From Chelativorans sp. J32 (GTDB lineage: Bacteria; Pseudomonadota; Alphaproteobacteria; Rhizobiales; Rhizobiaceae), in the NCBI RefSeq assembly GCF_000518985.1, contig NZ_JAEQ01000003.1:248001-312000 (forward strand): 64,000 nt of DNA, given 5' to 3'. The position numbers and the translations under genes were made by a program. Below are positions 54,283-63,669 of this stretch, in pieces. Positions within the stretch are counted from its first letter, which is position 1, and each line of letters starts with the position of its first letter. A model generated the notes under the pieces. That model ran no database searches. It was not told where the DNA came from and worked only from the letters and a program-made list of their open reading frames with translations.

Positions 54283-55007
54283 TGGCCGAGCTTCTGCGCA
54301 TCGAAAAGCTTGTTGCCGGCTACGGCGAAGCGCGCGTTCTTTCCGAGATCGATCTTACGCTTGGAGAAGGCGAATCGCTGGCGCTGCTGGGCCGCAACGG
54401 TACCGGCAAGACCACCCTCGTGGACACAATCGCCGGTGTTACGACGCTCCATTCCGGCAGGATCCATTTCGCGGGGGCCGACATCACGCGCATGAAGCCC
54501 GAGAAGCGCGCCGCGGCGGGAATCGGCTGGGTGCCCCAGGAACGCAATATTTTCCGTTCGCTGACGGTTGAGGAGAATCTGACGGCCATAGCCCGGCCGG
54601 GTCCATGGAACATGGAACGCGCTTACACGATGTTTCCGCGCCTCAAGGAACGGAGAGGCAATCTTGGCAATCACCTTTCCGGCGGCGAACAGCAAATGCT
54701 GGCGATTGCTCGCGCATTGATGCTGAATCCGAAATTGCTGCTTCTCGATGAGCCGCTTGAAGGCCTGGCTCCCGTCATCGTCGACGAATTGCTCGCGGCG
54801 TTGCGCAAGATCATTTCGGGCGAGGGGATGTCGGCGATCATCATCGAGCAGAAGGCTCGCAAGGTCCTGCCGCTCACCGATCATGCGGTGGTGCTGGAGC
54901 GCGGTGCGATCGCCTGGAAAGGCGACAGCGCGTCGCTTCTCGCGGATGCTTCCGCCATGGACCGGCACCTCGGGGTAGCCAGCGGCAAGATCGCGCGGGC
55001 CGGATGA
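54282..55007 (+). CDS. Branched-chain-type ABC ATPase (LivF-like)
   Basis: A 241-residue ATPase. Walker A GRNGTGKTTLVDTIAG, WVPQERNIFRSLTVEENL with the Q-loop, signature LSGGEQQMLAIARALM and Walker B LLLLDEPLEGLAPVIV. Its ATG overlaps the upstream stop by one base. It completes the five-component importer. A small hairpin (55039-55057) lies just beyond its stop. Confidence 0.94.
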   Translation: MAELLRIEKLVAGYGEARVLSEIDLTLGEGESLALLGRNGTGKTTLVDTIAGVTTLHSGRIHFAGADITRMKPEKRAAAGIGWVPQERNIFRSLTVEENLTAIARPGPWNMERAYTMFPRLKERRGNLGNHLSGGEQQMLAIARALMLNPKLLLLDEPLEGLAPVIVDELLAALRKIISGEGMSAIIIEQKARKVLPLTDHAVVLERGAIAWKGDSASLLADASAMDRHLGVASGKIARAG

Positions 55008-55463
55008 CCGCATCCGACTGAAGAAGCGTTCCTCAGCAACCGCCCCGTGGAGGCGGTACGCGGCTTTCCCTGCCGGCGCCAGACGGTCGGCATGGGTGCG
55101 GGGCATTTGTCGCCTCAAGCTGCAAGCCTCCATTCAGGGAAGGCGCCGACGCAGCAGAGATTTGGTAACCGGAAGGGCTAAACAAGAGCAACTGCTGGCA
55201 AATTCGCGCGCCTCACAAACGTCCATAAGCGATGCACGCTGCCTGTGCTGTTCCATCTGCGATATAGCGATGGATAAGGATATCGCCTTCGTCACCGTGA
55301 TATGATGCGGTCGATGGAAGCCTAACCAGGCGCTTATAATTTTTCCTCAGACATACATATGCGACTATCGCAGGATACCGTTTGTAAAGTATACGGTCCC
55401 CCGCGGATGCCGAATGGGGTCCGATGGTTATGCAAAATCAATTTGTTATCGGAGATACGCACT
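55008..55463 (+). other. Intergenic stretch upstream of the broken symporter gene
   Basis: 456 bases with no supportable gene. A 6-bp hairpin (ACCGCC/GGCGGT, 55039-55057) may end the importer transcript. From about 55280 the sequence becomes clearly more AT-rich than the window average, with runs such as TTATAATTTTTCC, consistent with a promoter or with a horizontally acquired segment. No glycine riboswitch core was recognised. Confidence 0.45.
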
Positions 55464-56907
55464 GTGAACTTAATTGTGAAGTTCTTCGAGCTCATCGAAA
55501 GTTTGACCTGGGGTTGGTCGCTTGTCCCCATTCTGGTGGTGTTCGGCCTGTTCATCACCGTGGCGAGCGGCTTCGTCCAGCTGGCATATTTCGGCCGGAT
55601 GTTTCGGGTTCTGTCGTCGAAAGTTCAAAGTGCCGACCCGAACGCTATCAGCGCCCGCGAGGCACTGTTGATGTCGGTTGGCGGGCGTGTTGGGGGAGGC
55701 AATATAGCCGGCGTGGCCGTAGCGATAACGGGGTGGCCCTGGCGCGGTGTTCTGGATGTGGGCGATAGCGGTCGTGGGAATGGCCACCAGCCTTGTCGAG
55801 GCATCCCTGGCGCAGCTCTTCAAACGCTCCGTCGGGGATGGGACCTTTCGCGGCGGGCCGGCAGGATATATCATATACGGCCTCGGGGAGCAGTATCGTT
55901 GGCTCGCCATTCTATACGCAGTCTGCCTGATCGCCGCCTTCGGGCTGGGATTCAATGCATTTCAGGGCAACACCTTTGCCGGCGCGGTCGAGGATAGCCT
56001 TGGAATCGAGCGGCTATGGACCGCCCTTCTGCTGGCCGCCATCACGGGGTTCATCGTTTATGGCGGCATCAGGCGAATTGCCAAGGCGGCCGATATCGTC
56101 GTTCCCGTTATGGCGCTTGGTTACATCGCGATGACATTGGTGATCATCCTGCTCAATATCACCGAGTTGCCGCATGTTCTGTGGACGATCGTAACCAATG
56201 CCTTCGGCTTCGAGCAGGCTGTAAGCGGCGGCATGGGAGCCGCGATCGCTCAGGGTTTGCGGCGCGGGCTTTTCTCGAATGAGGCAGGGCTCGGTTCCGC
56301 GCCCAATGTGGCGGCGACGGCGGATGTGCGCCACCCGATCAGCCAGGGCATCACCCAGTCGTTCTCGGTGTTCATCGATACGATCATCGTGTGCTCGTGC
56401 ACGGCCTTCATCATTCTGCTCAGCGACGTCTACGTGCCCGGGGCTGCGCATATCGACGGCGTGGTGCTGACGCAGCAATCCCTCGTATCCCATGTCGGGG
56501 AATGGTCGAAATATTTCCTGACCTTCTCGATCCTGCTCTTCTCCTTCAGTTCCATCATGTACAACTACTATCTGGGCGAGAACGCGCTGACCGTCATGAC
56601 CTCGCACCCGGTCATGATCCATGCGCTGCGATTAGCAGTGGTCGTGCTTGTGTTTCTGGGCGCCACCGCGCCGGGAGCAACGGCGGTCTTCTTCTTCTCC
56701 GACCCGCTGATGGGGCTCCTGGCTTTGGTGAACCTGCTTGCGATCATGATGCTCTTTCCTGTCGCCATGCGCATCCTGCGGGATTTTCGCGAGCAGCTGA
56801 AAGCCGGTGTGGACCGCCCGGTGCTGGTGCCGGAAAAGTTCAAGGACCTCAATCTTGATCCGACGGCCTGGCACAATGCCGCGCCGAGTGCCCACCCGAA
56901 CGCATAG
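55464..56907 (+). pseudogene. Alanine/glycine:cation symporter (AGCS family), frameshifted
   Basis: Two overlapping frames encode consecutive parts of one symporter. The first (GTG at 55464, GGAGA upstream) reads through ISAREALLMSVGGRVGGGNIAGVAVAIT, then goes out of frame. The second resumes with GGPGAVFWMWAIAVVGMATSLVEASLAQLF and runs to the stop with about ten further helices and GLFSNEAGLGSAPNVAA, all AGCS hallmarks. The family consensus AxALGGPGAVFWMW implies two bases are missing near 55730 (a Leu codon reduced to G). Restored, the protein would be about 481 residues. It is either a recent pseudogene, a programmed shift or a sequencing error; the rest of the frame is intact. Confidence 0.85.
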
Positions 56908-57030
56908 GGTGCTACGCTGCATCGAGCGCTCGATCGTTGTCCGATCGCCGTGCCGATGCAGCAGCAGGAACAGTGCCGGCGGCCCGGCGTTAGTCGGCTT
57001 CGTTTGTGCGTTGTCCCCAAACAAGGACCA

Positions 57031-57061
57031 ACAAAAAGCCGGGCAGCATGCTGCCCGGCTT
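57031..57061 (-). terminator. Strong rho-independent terminator of the core-MetE-like gene
   Basis: On the minus strand, an 11-bp perfect stem (AAGCCGGGCAG/CTGCCCGGCTT) with a CATG loop is followed directly by TTT after the stem's own TT, giving a five-T run. It lies 46 bases beyond the stop at 57108. This is the most classical terminator in the window. Confidence 0.8.
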
Positions 57062-57107
57062 ATGAATTGAACCTGGGCGCGGCTCTTCTCGCGCTGCGCC
57101 CTTTTGC

Positions 57108-58229
57108 TTACACTTCTCCCCAGATTGCTTCCGCGGTCTTGATCACCAGTTCCAGCTTCCGCTTCTGGTCATCCTCGGTGATCTTGTTGCCCTCTTCGGT
57201 CGAAGAGAAGCCGCATTGCGGTGCGATGCCGAGCTGGTCGAGATCGGCATATTTGCTCGCGGCGTCGAACTTGCGCTTAAGATCGTCCAGGGACTCAAGC
57301 TCCGGCACCTTGGTGCTGATGAAGCCCGGCAGAACGCGCTTTTTGCCCTTGGGCAGAAGGCGCAGCGGCTCAAGCCCACCCGCACGCTCGGTGTCGTATT
57401 CCATGAAATAGATGTCGACGCCGGTCTTGTTGAAAATGGCATCGGCTGCCGGATCGTAGGCGCCCTCGGCCACCCAGGTGGAGCGGAAATTGCCGCGGCA
57501 CATATGCATGCCGATCACCATGTCCGCCGGCCGGTCCTTGATCGCCTCATGCATCATCCAGGCGTATCTGTCGATCAGCCAATCGGGATCGAGGCCGTCG
57601 GCCTTTTTCTCCTCGCGAATCTTCGGATCGCAGAGATAGGCGAAATAGATGTCATCCGTCTGCAGATACCGGCAGCCGGCTTCGTAGAACTTCTGCACCG
57701 CCTTGGCATAGGTGCGGGCGAGATCCGCGAAGAGTACCTCCAGATCCTGGTATTCCTTGGGCAGGATGTCGGCCTTGGCCACGCGGAAATGGCAGCAGCT
57801 CGGGCCGGGGATGGAGATCTTCGGCGTGACCTTCGTCACCGAAGCAAGATACTTGAAGTGATCGAGCATCGGGTGGTCGTCAGGGAAGTCCAGCCGGCTG
57901 GTAATGGTCGGGAACACCGGACGCACGCTGGCGCCGTGGAACTGGAGTCCCTGCTGTCCCTCGCGCTCCACCAGATCCAGGCCTTCGAGATCGCCCATGA
58001 AGTCATAGTGCCAAAAGGAGCGGCGCAGTTCACCATCGGTCACGACCTGAAAGCCGATGTTCTGCTGCATCTTCACGATGTCGGTAACGGCGGCATCTTC
58101 CACATTCTTGAGCTCTTCCGCCGAAATGGACTTGTCCTCGTAAAATTTCTTCCGCGCTTCCTTCACGGCTGCCGGGCGCAGGAGAGAACCGACATGATCG
58201 GCGCGATAGGGAGGTGTGTGAGTCGTCAT
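57108..58229 (-). CDS. Core-MetE-like (YxjG/YxjH) methyltransferase
   Basis: A 373-residue protein equal to only the C-terminal barrel of MetE. ADHVGSLLRPAAVKEAR opens it, and the zinc ligands can be seen as His and Cys in IGMHMCRGNFRST, Glu in YFMEYDTERAG and Cys in IAPQCGFSSTEEGNK. Relatives transfer methyl groups to thiols, or in the epoxyalkane:CoM transferase branch act on CoM; some short MetE forms need a separate methyl donor protein. A full MetE is encoded at 42.4 kb, so this one likely has a different methyl donor or thiol acceptor. It is divergent from the FAH-family gene. Confidence 0.85.
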   Translation of the reverse strand: MTTHTPPYRADHVGSLLRPAAVKEARKKFYEDKSISAEELKNVEDAAVTDIVKMQQNIGFQVVTDGELRRSFWHYDFMGDLEGLDLVEREGQQGLQFHGASVRPVFPTITSRLDFPDDHPMLDHFKYLASVTKVTPKISIPGPSCCHFRVAKADILPKEYQDLEVLFADLARTYAKAVQKFYEAGCRYLQTDDIYFAYLCDPKIREEKKADGLDPDWLIDRYAWMMHEAIKDRPADMVIGMHMCRGNFRSTWVAEGAYDPAADAIFNKTGVDIYFMEYDTERAGGLEPLRLLPKGKKRVLPGFISTKVPELESLDDLKRKFDAASKYADLDQLGIAPQCGFSSTEEGNKITEDDQKRKLELVIKTAEAIWGEV

Positions 58230-58406
58230 CGTATCCTCGATTTCGGCTGATGGCGGACGTGGTCCGCGGCGAATGGAGTCTGTTTAGACCTTTGGGCGGG
58301 CGCTGCAAAGCTTTCCCTGCGGAACTTGCGCCAAAATCAGCCAGTCTTTCGAAGCGAGTCTTGTAAGTGTAGGGTCGCTGGCGGGAGACTGTTGGGAGGT
58401 AGCGCG

Positions 58407-59558
58407 ATGACCTTGCAAACCGAGGAAATGAACTGCGGACATTTCGTCGGGCGCGTATGGCGCCCGGATGTCCTTGGGCCTTCGATCGTGACGCTGCGTG
58501 AGGGGCGTCTTCTCGACATCACATCCCGCCAGGCACCGACGATGCGCGATCTCCTCGAGATGGAGGATCCTGTCTCCTTCCTTGAAGGCGCAGACGGGAG
58601 GGATCTCGGTTCGGTCGAGGAAATCGCCGCCAACTCGCTCGAAGGAGGAGCCGACGCACTTCACCTGCTCGCGCCTTGTGATCTGCAGGCGGTAAAGGCA
58701 TGCGGCGTGACTTTCGCCCGCTCTATGATCGAGCGGGTGATCGAGGAGAGGGCAGCGGGCGACCCGGCAAGGGCAGCGGCCATTCGTATGCGCGTGGGGG
58801 AGATTATTGGCGCTTCCTTGCACAACCTCGTGCCCGGGTCACCAGAGGCCGCGCGCGTGAAGCAGGCGCTGATCGAAGAAGGTGTCTGGTCTCAGTATCT
58901 CGAAGTCGGAATCGGGCCGGATGCGGAGGTTTTCACCAAGGGTCAACCCATGTCTTCGGTGGGGTGGGGAGCGGCCGTAGGCCTCCATCCTGTATCCCGA
59001 TGGAACAATCCCGAGCCCGAGGTGGTGCTGGCGGTCGACAGTCGTGGCCGGGTGAAGGGGGCGGCGCTCGGCAATGATGTCAATCTGCGCGACGTGGAGG
59101 GCCGGTCCGCTCTGCTGCTGGGCAAGGCTAAGGACAACAACGCCTCCTGCGCGATCGGGCCGTTCATCCGCCTGTTCGATGATGCTTATGGCATCGAGGA
59201 TGTGCGCAGCGCCGAACTCCGGCTTCTGGTCGAGGGGAAGGACGGTTTCGTCCTCAAGGGTCGTAGCTCGATGAAGGAGATCAGCCGCGATCCGCTCGAT
59301 CTCGTCTCGCAGACCATCGGACGGCATCACCAGTATCCCGATGGACTGGTGCTGTTTCTCGGAACGCTGTTTGCGCCCATAGAGGATCGCGATGTGCCGG
59401 GTCAGGGCTTCACGCACAAGATCGGAGATGTGGTGAGCATCTCGAACGAGAAGCTGGGAGTTCTCAGGAATACGGTGCGTCTTTCGACCGAATGCGCGGA
59501 ATGGACCTTTGGAGCCGCTGCACTCATGCGCAATCTCGCCGCGCGCGACCTTCTCTGA
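58407..59558 (+). CDS. Fumarylacetoacetate hydrolase family protein
   Basis: A 383-residue FAH-superfamily enzyme. The metal-binding region reads NNPEPEVVLAVDSRGRVKGAALGNDVNLRDVEG, with Glu, Glu and Asp ligands, then LLLGKAKDNNASCAIGPFIRL. Its length and pattern resemble 2-keto-3-deoxy-sugar-acid dehydratases of the superfamily as well as acylpyruvate hydrolases, so the reaction is either dehydration of a keto-deoxy acid or hydrolysis of a C-C bond. GGGAGG precedes the ATG; 27 codons of open frame upstream are ignored. It is divergent from the methyltransferase gene. Confidence 0.82.
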   Translation: MTLQTEEMNCGHFVGRVWRPDVLGPSIVTLREGRLLDITSRQAPTMRDLLEMEDPVSFLEGADGRDLGSVEEIAANSLEGGADALHLLAPCDLQAVKACGVTFARSMIERVIEERAAGDPARAAAIRMRVGEIIGASLHNLVPGSPEAARVKQALIEEGVWSQYLEVGIGPDAEVFTKGQPMSSVGWGAAVGLHPVSRWNNPEPEVVLAVDSRGRVKGAALGNDVNLRDVEGRSALLLGKAKDNNASCAIGPFIRLFDDAYGIEDVRSAELRLLVEGKDGFVLKGRSSMKEISRDPLDLVSQTIGRHHQYPDGLVLFLGTLFAPIEDRDVPGQGFTHKIGDVVSISNEKLGVLRNTVRLSTECAEWTFGAAALMRNLAARDLL

Positions 59559-59615
59559 CCTGTTTAGCGGCATACCGGGGATTGCTCGTTAGCCGTCTAG
59601 CTCGCTTGCGGTAGC

Positions 59616-59640
59616 GGAACATTCTCATGGCTGGGAAGTT
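59616..59640 (+). promoter_or_regulatory. EcfG-like promoter upstream of the methyltransferase cluster
   Basis: GGAAC (59616-59620), 16 bases, AGTT (59637-59640). The general stress sigma factor EcfG of Alphaproteobacteria recognises GGAAC-N16/17-cGTT. It lies 132 bases upstream of the methyltransferase ATG and in its orientation. One base of the -10 deviates from consensus. Confidence 0.45.
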
Positions 59641-59772
59641 TTTCTGCGCGGGCAGCAAAGACTTAGCTGAATCCTTGCGCAGCCGGAGAGGCGGGCACGA
59701 CCGCGCCGTCTCTCCGTGTTCGCCGCCTCCGGATTGAGGGGAGACAGCCCTGGATGAGGAACACAGCATAAG

Positions 59773-60519
59773 ATGAACACGGCATTTCAGAACGATATTG
59801 CGCGGCGGATCGCCGAACTCGGTCCGTGGTTCCAGAACATGACCATCGGAGGCATCGAAACAGCTCCTGACCACTTCCTGGGAGACTATCCAAATTTCAA
59901 ATGGCAGAGCTTCGCGCATATCATTCCGGAGGACTTGGAAGGACGCTCCGTTCTCGATATCGGCTGCAATGCTGGGTTCTACGCGATCGAGATGAAGCGG
60001 AGGAATGCCGGCCGCGTGCTCGGCATCGACAGCGATCCTCATTACCTGCGGCAGGCAGAATTCGCCGCTGAACAGTTGGGTGCGGATGTCGAGTTCCAGC
60101 AGATGTCCGTCTACGAGATCGGGCGGCTGAAGGAGAAGTTCGACCTGGTGATCTTCATGGGCGTCCTCTATCATTTGCGGCACCCGTTGCTGGCGCTTGA
60201 CCTCATCTACGAACATGTCGCGAAGGATCAGATGCTCTTCCAGTGCCTTCAAAGAGGATCCGACGCGATAGCGGATATTGAGGAGGATTATCCCTTTTCG
60301 GAGGAGAATCTATTCTATCGGCCCGACGTTCCGAAGCTCCATTTCATCGAACATCGCTACACGGGTGACCCGACGAACTGGTTTTTTCCAAACCGTGCGG
60401 CGGTCGAGGCGATGCTGCGCAACAGCGGCTTCGAGATCGTCGAGCATCCGGAGCGCGAGGTTTATCTCTGCCGCAGGGCAGAGCGCGGCTTCGCGGTCGA
60501 TCCGCCGCCGATCGGCTGA
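59773..60519 (+). CDS. Class I SAM-dependent methyltransferase (CmoB-like fold, TIGR04290-type)
   Basis: A 248-residue methyltransferase. A SAM-binding motif I, SVLDIGCNAGFYAIEMKRR, is followed by VLGIDSDPHYLRQAEFAAEQLG (motif II acidic residue) and LVIFMGVLYHLRHPLLALD, the arrangement of tRNA mo5U34/CmoB-like enzymes. FFPNRAAVEAMLRNSGFEIVEHP is typical of the same group. I recall a family TIGR04290 with this look, found in sugar/lipid clusters, but this was not checked. It is the first gene of the right-end cluster. Acceptor substrate unknown. Confidence 0.85.
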   Translation: MNTAFQNDIARRIAELGPWFQNMTIGGIETAPDHFLGDYPNFKWQSFAHIIPEDLEGRSVLDIGCNAGFYAIEMKRRNAGRVLGIDSDPHYLRQAEFAAEQLGADVEFQQMSVYEIGRLKEKFDLVIFMGVLYHLRHPLLALDLIYEHVAKDQMLFQCLQRGSDAIADIEEDYPFSEENLFYRPDVPKLHFIEHRYTGDPTNWFFPNRAAVEAMLRNSGFEIVEHPEREVYLCRRAERGFAVDPPPIG

Positions 60520-60560
60520 GCATCCGCTTTCGCACAGACCTGAAAGGATCCATAGCGGAC

Positions 60561-61523
60561 TTGGGCCTGACGACGCTGGATTTGGCCATGCAGTTGGACA
60601 CATTAACCGAAGCCGCTTCCCTGGCTGACGAATGGTGGGAGCTATGGCACCGCGATCCGCAGGCAACCCCGTTCCAGAGCCCTGCATGGCTGCTTCCTTG
60701 GCGTAGACATTTCGAGGATGGCGAGAACGTCATCCTGACGTTGCGACAAGATGGGCGGCTTGTCGGGCTTTTTCCGTTCATGCGCCTGGACGGCAGGCTG
60801 CTCCTATGGGGCGCCGGAACGTCCGACTGGCTGGGCGGGGTGTTCGATCCGGGCCTCGAGCCGGGAACATTGGCCGATGCGCTTACCGAAATGGAAGCGG
60901 CGCTCGACCTCTTTCAGCTCCCGGAGAACTCCCCATTGCTGCGGGTGCCTGCGCCCGGCGGGTGGGAGGACCGCTTGGCCTTTTCGGAAAGCTGCGCCCT
61001 GCTTTCGCTGCCGGCCGAACTCAGTCCGAACATGCGCCAGAACCTGCGCTATTACGGGAAGCGCGCCGCACGCGCCGGCATCGCAGGGCCAGAACGGGCG
61101 AGCGCAGCAAACGTGGAGCGCTTGGCCGAATTGCACACGCGTCGCTGGGAGAAGCGTGAAGAGGCCGGTATCTTCGCAGATCGCCGCATCCTCGCCTGGC
61201 TCAGGGAGGCGGCACCGCTGATGGAGAGAGCGGGGCTCCTTCGCCTTTATGCGATGAGACTGCGAGGAGATATCGTTGCTGCGATGTGCGTACTGCATGG
61301 AAAGGGGCGGGCCTTCTACTACATTGGCGGCTTCGAGCCGGAATATGCGAAACTCGGGCTCGGCACGGTTCTCATCGGACACGCCGTCGCCGAGGCGGAG
61401 GGCGAGAACTTTCGCAGTTTCGATTTCCTGCGCGGACAGGAGGATTACAAGTATCGCTGGGGTGCGAAGGACTGCCCGACTTATGCACGCCGCCTCGCTC
61501 CAGCAGCAAAAAGGGCAGCCTGA
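60561..61523 (+). CDS. FemAB/BcsL-like GNAT acetyltransferase
   Basis: A 320-residue double-GNAT protein. ATPFQSPAWLLPWRRHF near the N terminus, LSPNMRQNLRYYGKRAARAG in the middle and YYIGGFEPEYAKLGLGTVLIGHAVAEAE in the C-terminal half are typical of the Acetyltransf_6 group, which includes enzymes acylating polysaccharides or cell-wall precursors. RSFDFLRGQEDYKYRWGAKDC ends it in the usual way. The TTG start is uncertain; an ATG at 60588 is possible. Its stop overlaps the next start (TGATG), so the pair is coupled. Confidence 0.82.
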   Translation: MGLTTLDLAMQLDTLTEAASLADEWWELWHRDPQATPFQSPAWLLPWRRHFEDGENVILTLRQDGRLVGLFPFMRLDGRLLLWGAGTSDWLGGVFDPGLEPGTLADALTEMEAALDLFQLPENSPLLRVPAPGGWEDRLAFSESCALLSLPAELSPNMRQNLRYYGKRAARAGIAGPERASAANVERLAELHTRRWEKREEAGIFADRRILAWLREAAPLMERAGLLRLYAMRLRGDIVAAMCVLHGKGRAFYYIGGFEPEYAKLGLGTVLIGHAVAEAEGENFRSFDFLRGQEDYKYRWGAKDCPTYARRLAPAAKRAA

Positions 61524-62326
61524 TGAAGATGCTCGGCATCCGCTGGACAATTGGCGATGTATCTCCTCGCGGTTTCGAGGCGCTGCGCCTTTCGATGTGG
61601 GGCGCGCTCCGCGCCTTCGGCGAGGAGATCGGAATGGCGGTGGTCGTCAATTCCCTGTCGCCGGAGGAGGCGAAGGAGAGGACAGGCAAGGTGCCGAAGC
61701 GTGTGGAGTGGCTGCCTGCCGGCAGGCCTCCTGGCGTTCTTCTGAACTTTCTCGACCGGGACATGGCCGAGGGCGTGGCATGGAAGCTGGCACCGCTGAG
61801 GATCTTTCCCGATATCTACGAGCTTTCGCTCGACAACGATTGCATACTGTGGAGCGTGCCTCCGGCGGTCTTCGCCTGGATGGAGGAAGAAGATCCCCGC
61901 TGTCTGATCGCGGCGGATGTAAAGCTTGCCCTCGGTGCATTCGCTGAGCTCACGCGGCCAGAGCCGCGCAATACAGGCATCAGGGGCCTGCCGCCGCATT
62001 ATGATCCCGCCACCGCATTTGCGCGGGTACTCCAGGAGCATCCGGTGAAGCTGCGCTCGGAGCTCGATGAGCAGGGCTTACAGGCGGTTGCCTTCGATCT
62101 CGACCGGCCTGCTCATATCGTTTCCACCGCCGATGTCTCGATCTGCTCTCCCTTTTGGCCGCACCAGCCGGATCTCGGGCGTCATGGGGCGCATTTCGTG
62201 GGCCTTAACGCGCGCTCGCTGCCATGGAATTATTATGATCGGCCTGCAAGCGAATGCATTGCCGATCATTGGGAAAAGCACCGCCTCGAACTCTATCGGC
62301 GCGTGGGGTTGGGGGAGCCGGGCTAA
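61523..62326 (+). CDS. Unrecognised protein of the methyltransferase/GNAT cluster
   Basis: A 267-residue protein that I do not recognise. It begins MKMLGIRWTIGDVSPRGFEAL, overlapping the upstream stop by one base. The middle segment FPDIYELSLDNDCILWSVPPAVFAWM has a hydrophobic strand ending in Asp-Asn-Asp, reminiscent of the DxD motif of GT-A glycosyltransferases, and the C-terminal part has FVGLNARSLPWNYYDRPA with Trp/Tyr typical of sugar sites. No membrane segment is visible. A glycosyltransferase-like fold is a guess. The overlap with the GNAT gene ties its function to that enzyme. Confidence 0.7.
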   Translation: MKMLGIRWTIGDVSPRGFEALRLSMWGALRAFGEEIGMAVVVNSLSPEEAKERTGKVPKRVEWLPAGRPPGVLLNFLDRDMAEGVAWKLAPLRIFPDIYELSLDNDCILWSVPPAVFAWMEEEDPRCLIAADVKLALGAFAELTRPEPRNTGIRGLPPHYDPATAFARVLQEHPVKLRSELDEQGLQAVAFDLDRPAHIVSTADVSICSPFWPHQPDLGRHGAHFVGLNARSLPWNYYDRPASECIADHWEKHRLELYRRVGLGEPG

Positions 62327-62458
62327 GTTGAAGCTTTGCCGGCTTCCAAAAGAAGGCGTTACGCGGACCGTCCCCGGAAACCGAGCGATTTCAGTTGTTT
62401 GTCGACGTAGCCGGCTCGCGTGGCCCAGGCGCTCTACCGCGCTCCAAGCTTCAACTCT

Positions 62459-62483
62459 GGAACAAAATCGGGGCATGCCTGTT
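62459..62483 (+). promoter_or_regulatory. EcfG-like promoter upstream of MIPS
   Basis: GGAAC (62459-62463), 16 bases, TGTT (62480-62483), again near GGAAC-N16-cGTT and in the sense orientation, 82 bases before the MIPS ATG. Its spacing is the same as in the site at 59616. Confidence 0.5.
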
Positions 62484-62565
62484 TCCCTTCGGCCCGGAGG
62501 GAGCAGCGCGGTGCCAGGGCCTACACCGCTGATCTCAGCTTCCTTGCCAGAACGGAGACGAGACT

Positions 62566-63669
62566 ATGCATGGTGCTCAAGTGCGCGTGGGTATTGTCGG
62601 CGTTGGCAACTGCGCATCTTCATTTGTGCAGGGGCTCGCCTATTACCGTGGCGTGCGCTCCAACAACCCCATCCCCGGGATCATGAATGCTGATATCGGC
62701 GGCTACCACATCGACGATATTGTCGTCAGCTCCGCTTTCGACGTGAACGCCTCGAAGGTGGGGCGCGACGTTTCAGAGGCGATCTTTGCCGAACCGAACA
62801 ATACGATCCGGTTTGCGGATGTGGAGCCAATGGGCGTTCCCGTCTCGCGGGGAAGAACTCTCGACGGCATCGGTAAATATCTGCGCGACGAGATTCAGGA
62901 ATCGGAAGAGCCCGAGGTCGATGTCGCCGGCGTGTTGATGGAGAGCAAGACGGAAGTGCTCGTCTCCTATCTTCCGGTCGGGTCGGAGCAGGCCGCACGC
63001 TTTTACGCGGAAGAAGCCTTGAAGGCCGGCTGCGCCTTCGTGAACTGCATGCCTGTTTTCATCGCTTCGCGGCCGGAATGGCGCAAGAAGTTCGAGGAAC
63101 GCGGCCTGCCCATCATAGGCGACGACATCAAGAGCCAGGTCGGAGCGACCATCGTTCACCGGGTGCTCACAAATCTTTTTCGCGAGCGTGGTATCAGGCT
63201 CGATCGTACCTACCAGCTCAATTTCGGCGGCAACACCGATTTCCAGAACATGCTGGAGCGGGAGCGGCTGGAATCGAAGAAGATCTCCAAAACCCAAGCG
63301 GTGACGAGCCAGCTCGGGGTGCCGATGGAACCGGAGAACATCCATGTCGGCCCGAGCGATCACGTGCCGTGGCTCTCGGACCGCAAATGGGCCTATATCC
63401 GCATGGAGGGCACCACCTTCGGCGGCGTGCCAATCAACTGCGAGCTGAAGCTTGAAGTCTGGGATTCCCCCAACAGCGCAGGCGTGGTGATCGATGCCGT
63501 GCGCTGCGCCAAGCTCGCGATGGATCGCGGCGAGGCAGGCGCGCTGGTCGGACCTTCCAGCTATTTTATGAAATCGCCGCCCGAGCAGTTCACGGACGCG
63601 GAAGCGAGACTCCGCACGTTGCAGTTTATTTCCGGCGAGGACGAGATAACGACCGGTCTCAAGCAGTGA
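62566..63669 (+). CDS. ino1: myo-Inositol-1-phosphate synthase
   Basis: A 367-residue NAD-dependent enzyme converting glucose-6-phosphate to 1D-myo-inositol-3-phosphate. The Rossmann start is [20 protein letters not shown], and catalytic-region segments are [31 protein letters not shown] and the lysine-rich [12 protein letters not shown]. Length and sequence fit the short actinobacterial/archaeal type, 367 residues as in mycobacteria, which is not a housekeeping enzyme in rhizobia. GGAG stands eight bases before the ATG. It overlaps the following phosphatase by four bases, suggesting inositol-phosphate dephosphorylation or a downstream step. Confidence 0.92.
   Translation: MHGAQVRVGIVGVGNCASSFVQGLAYYRGVRSNNPIPGIMNADIGGYHIDDIVVSSAFDVNASKVGRDVSEAIFAEPNNTIRFADVEPMGVPVSRGRTLDGIGKYLRDEIQESEEPEVDVAGVLMESKTEVLVSYLPVGSEQAARFYAEEALKAGCAFVNCMPVFIASRPEWRKKFEERGLPIIGDDIKSQVGATIVHRVLTNLFRERGIRLDRTYQLNFGGNTDFQNMLERERLESKKISKTQAVTSQLGVPMEPENIHVGPSDHVPWLSDRKWAYIRMEGTTFGGVPINCELKLEVWDSPNSAGVVIDAVRCAKLAMDRGEAGALVGPSSYFMKSPPEQFTDAEARLRTLQFISGEDEITTGLKQ

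Noticed and set aside
55280-55463. Glycine riboswitch upstream of the symporter
   Set aside because: AGCS genes often have one, but the GGAGAG core and its paired aptamer pattern are absent.
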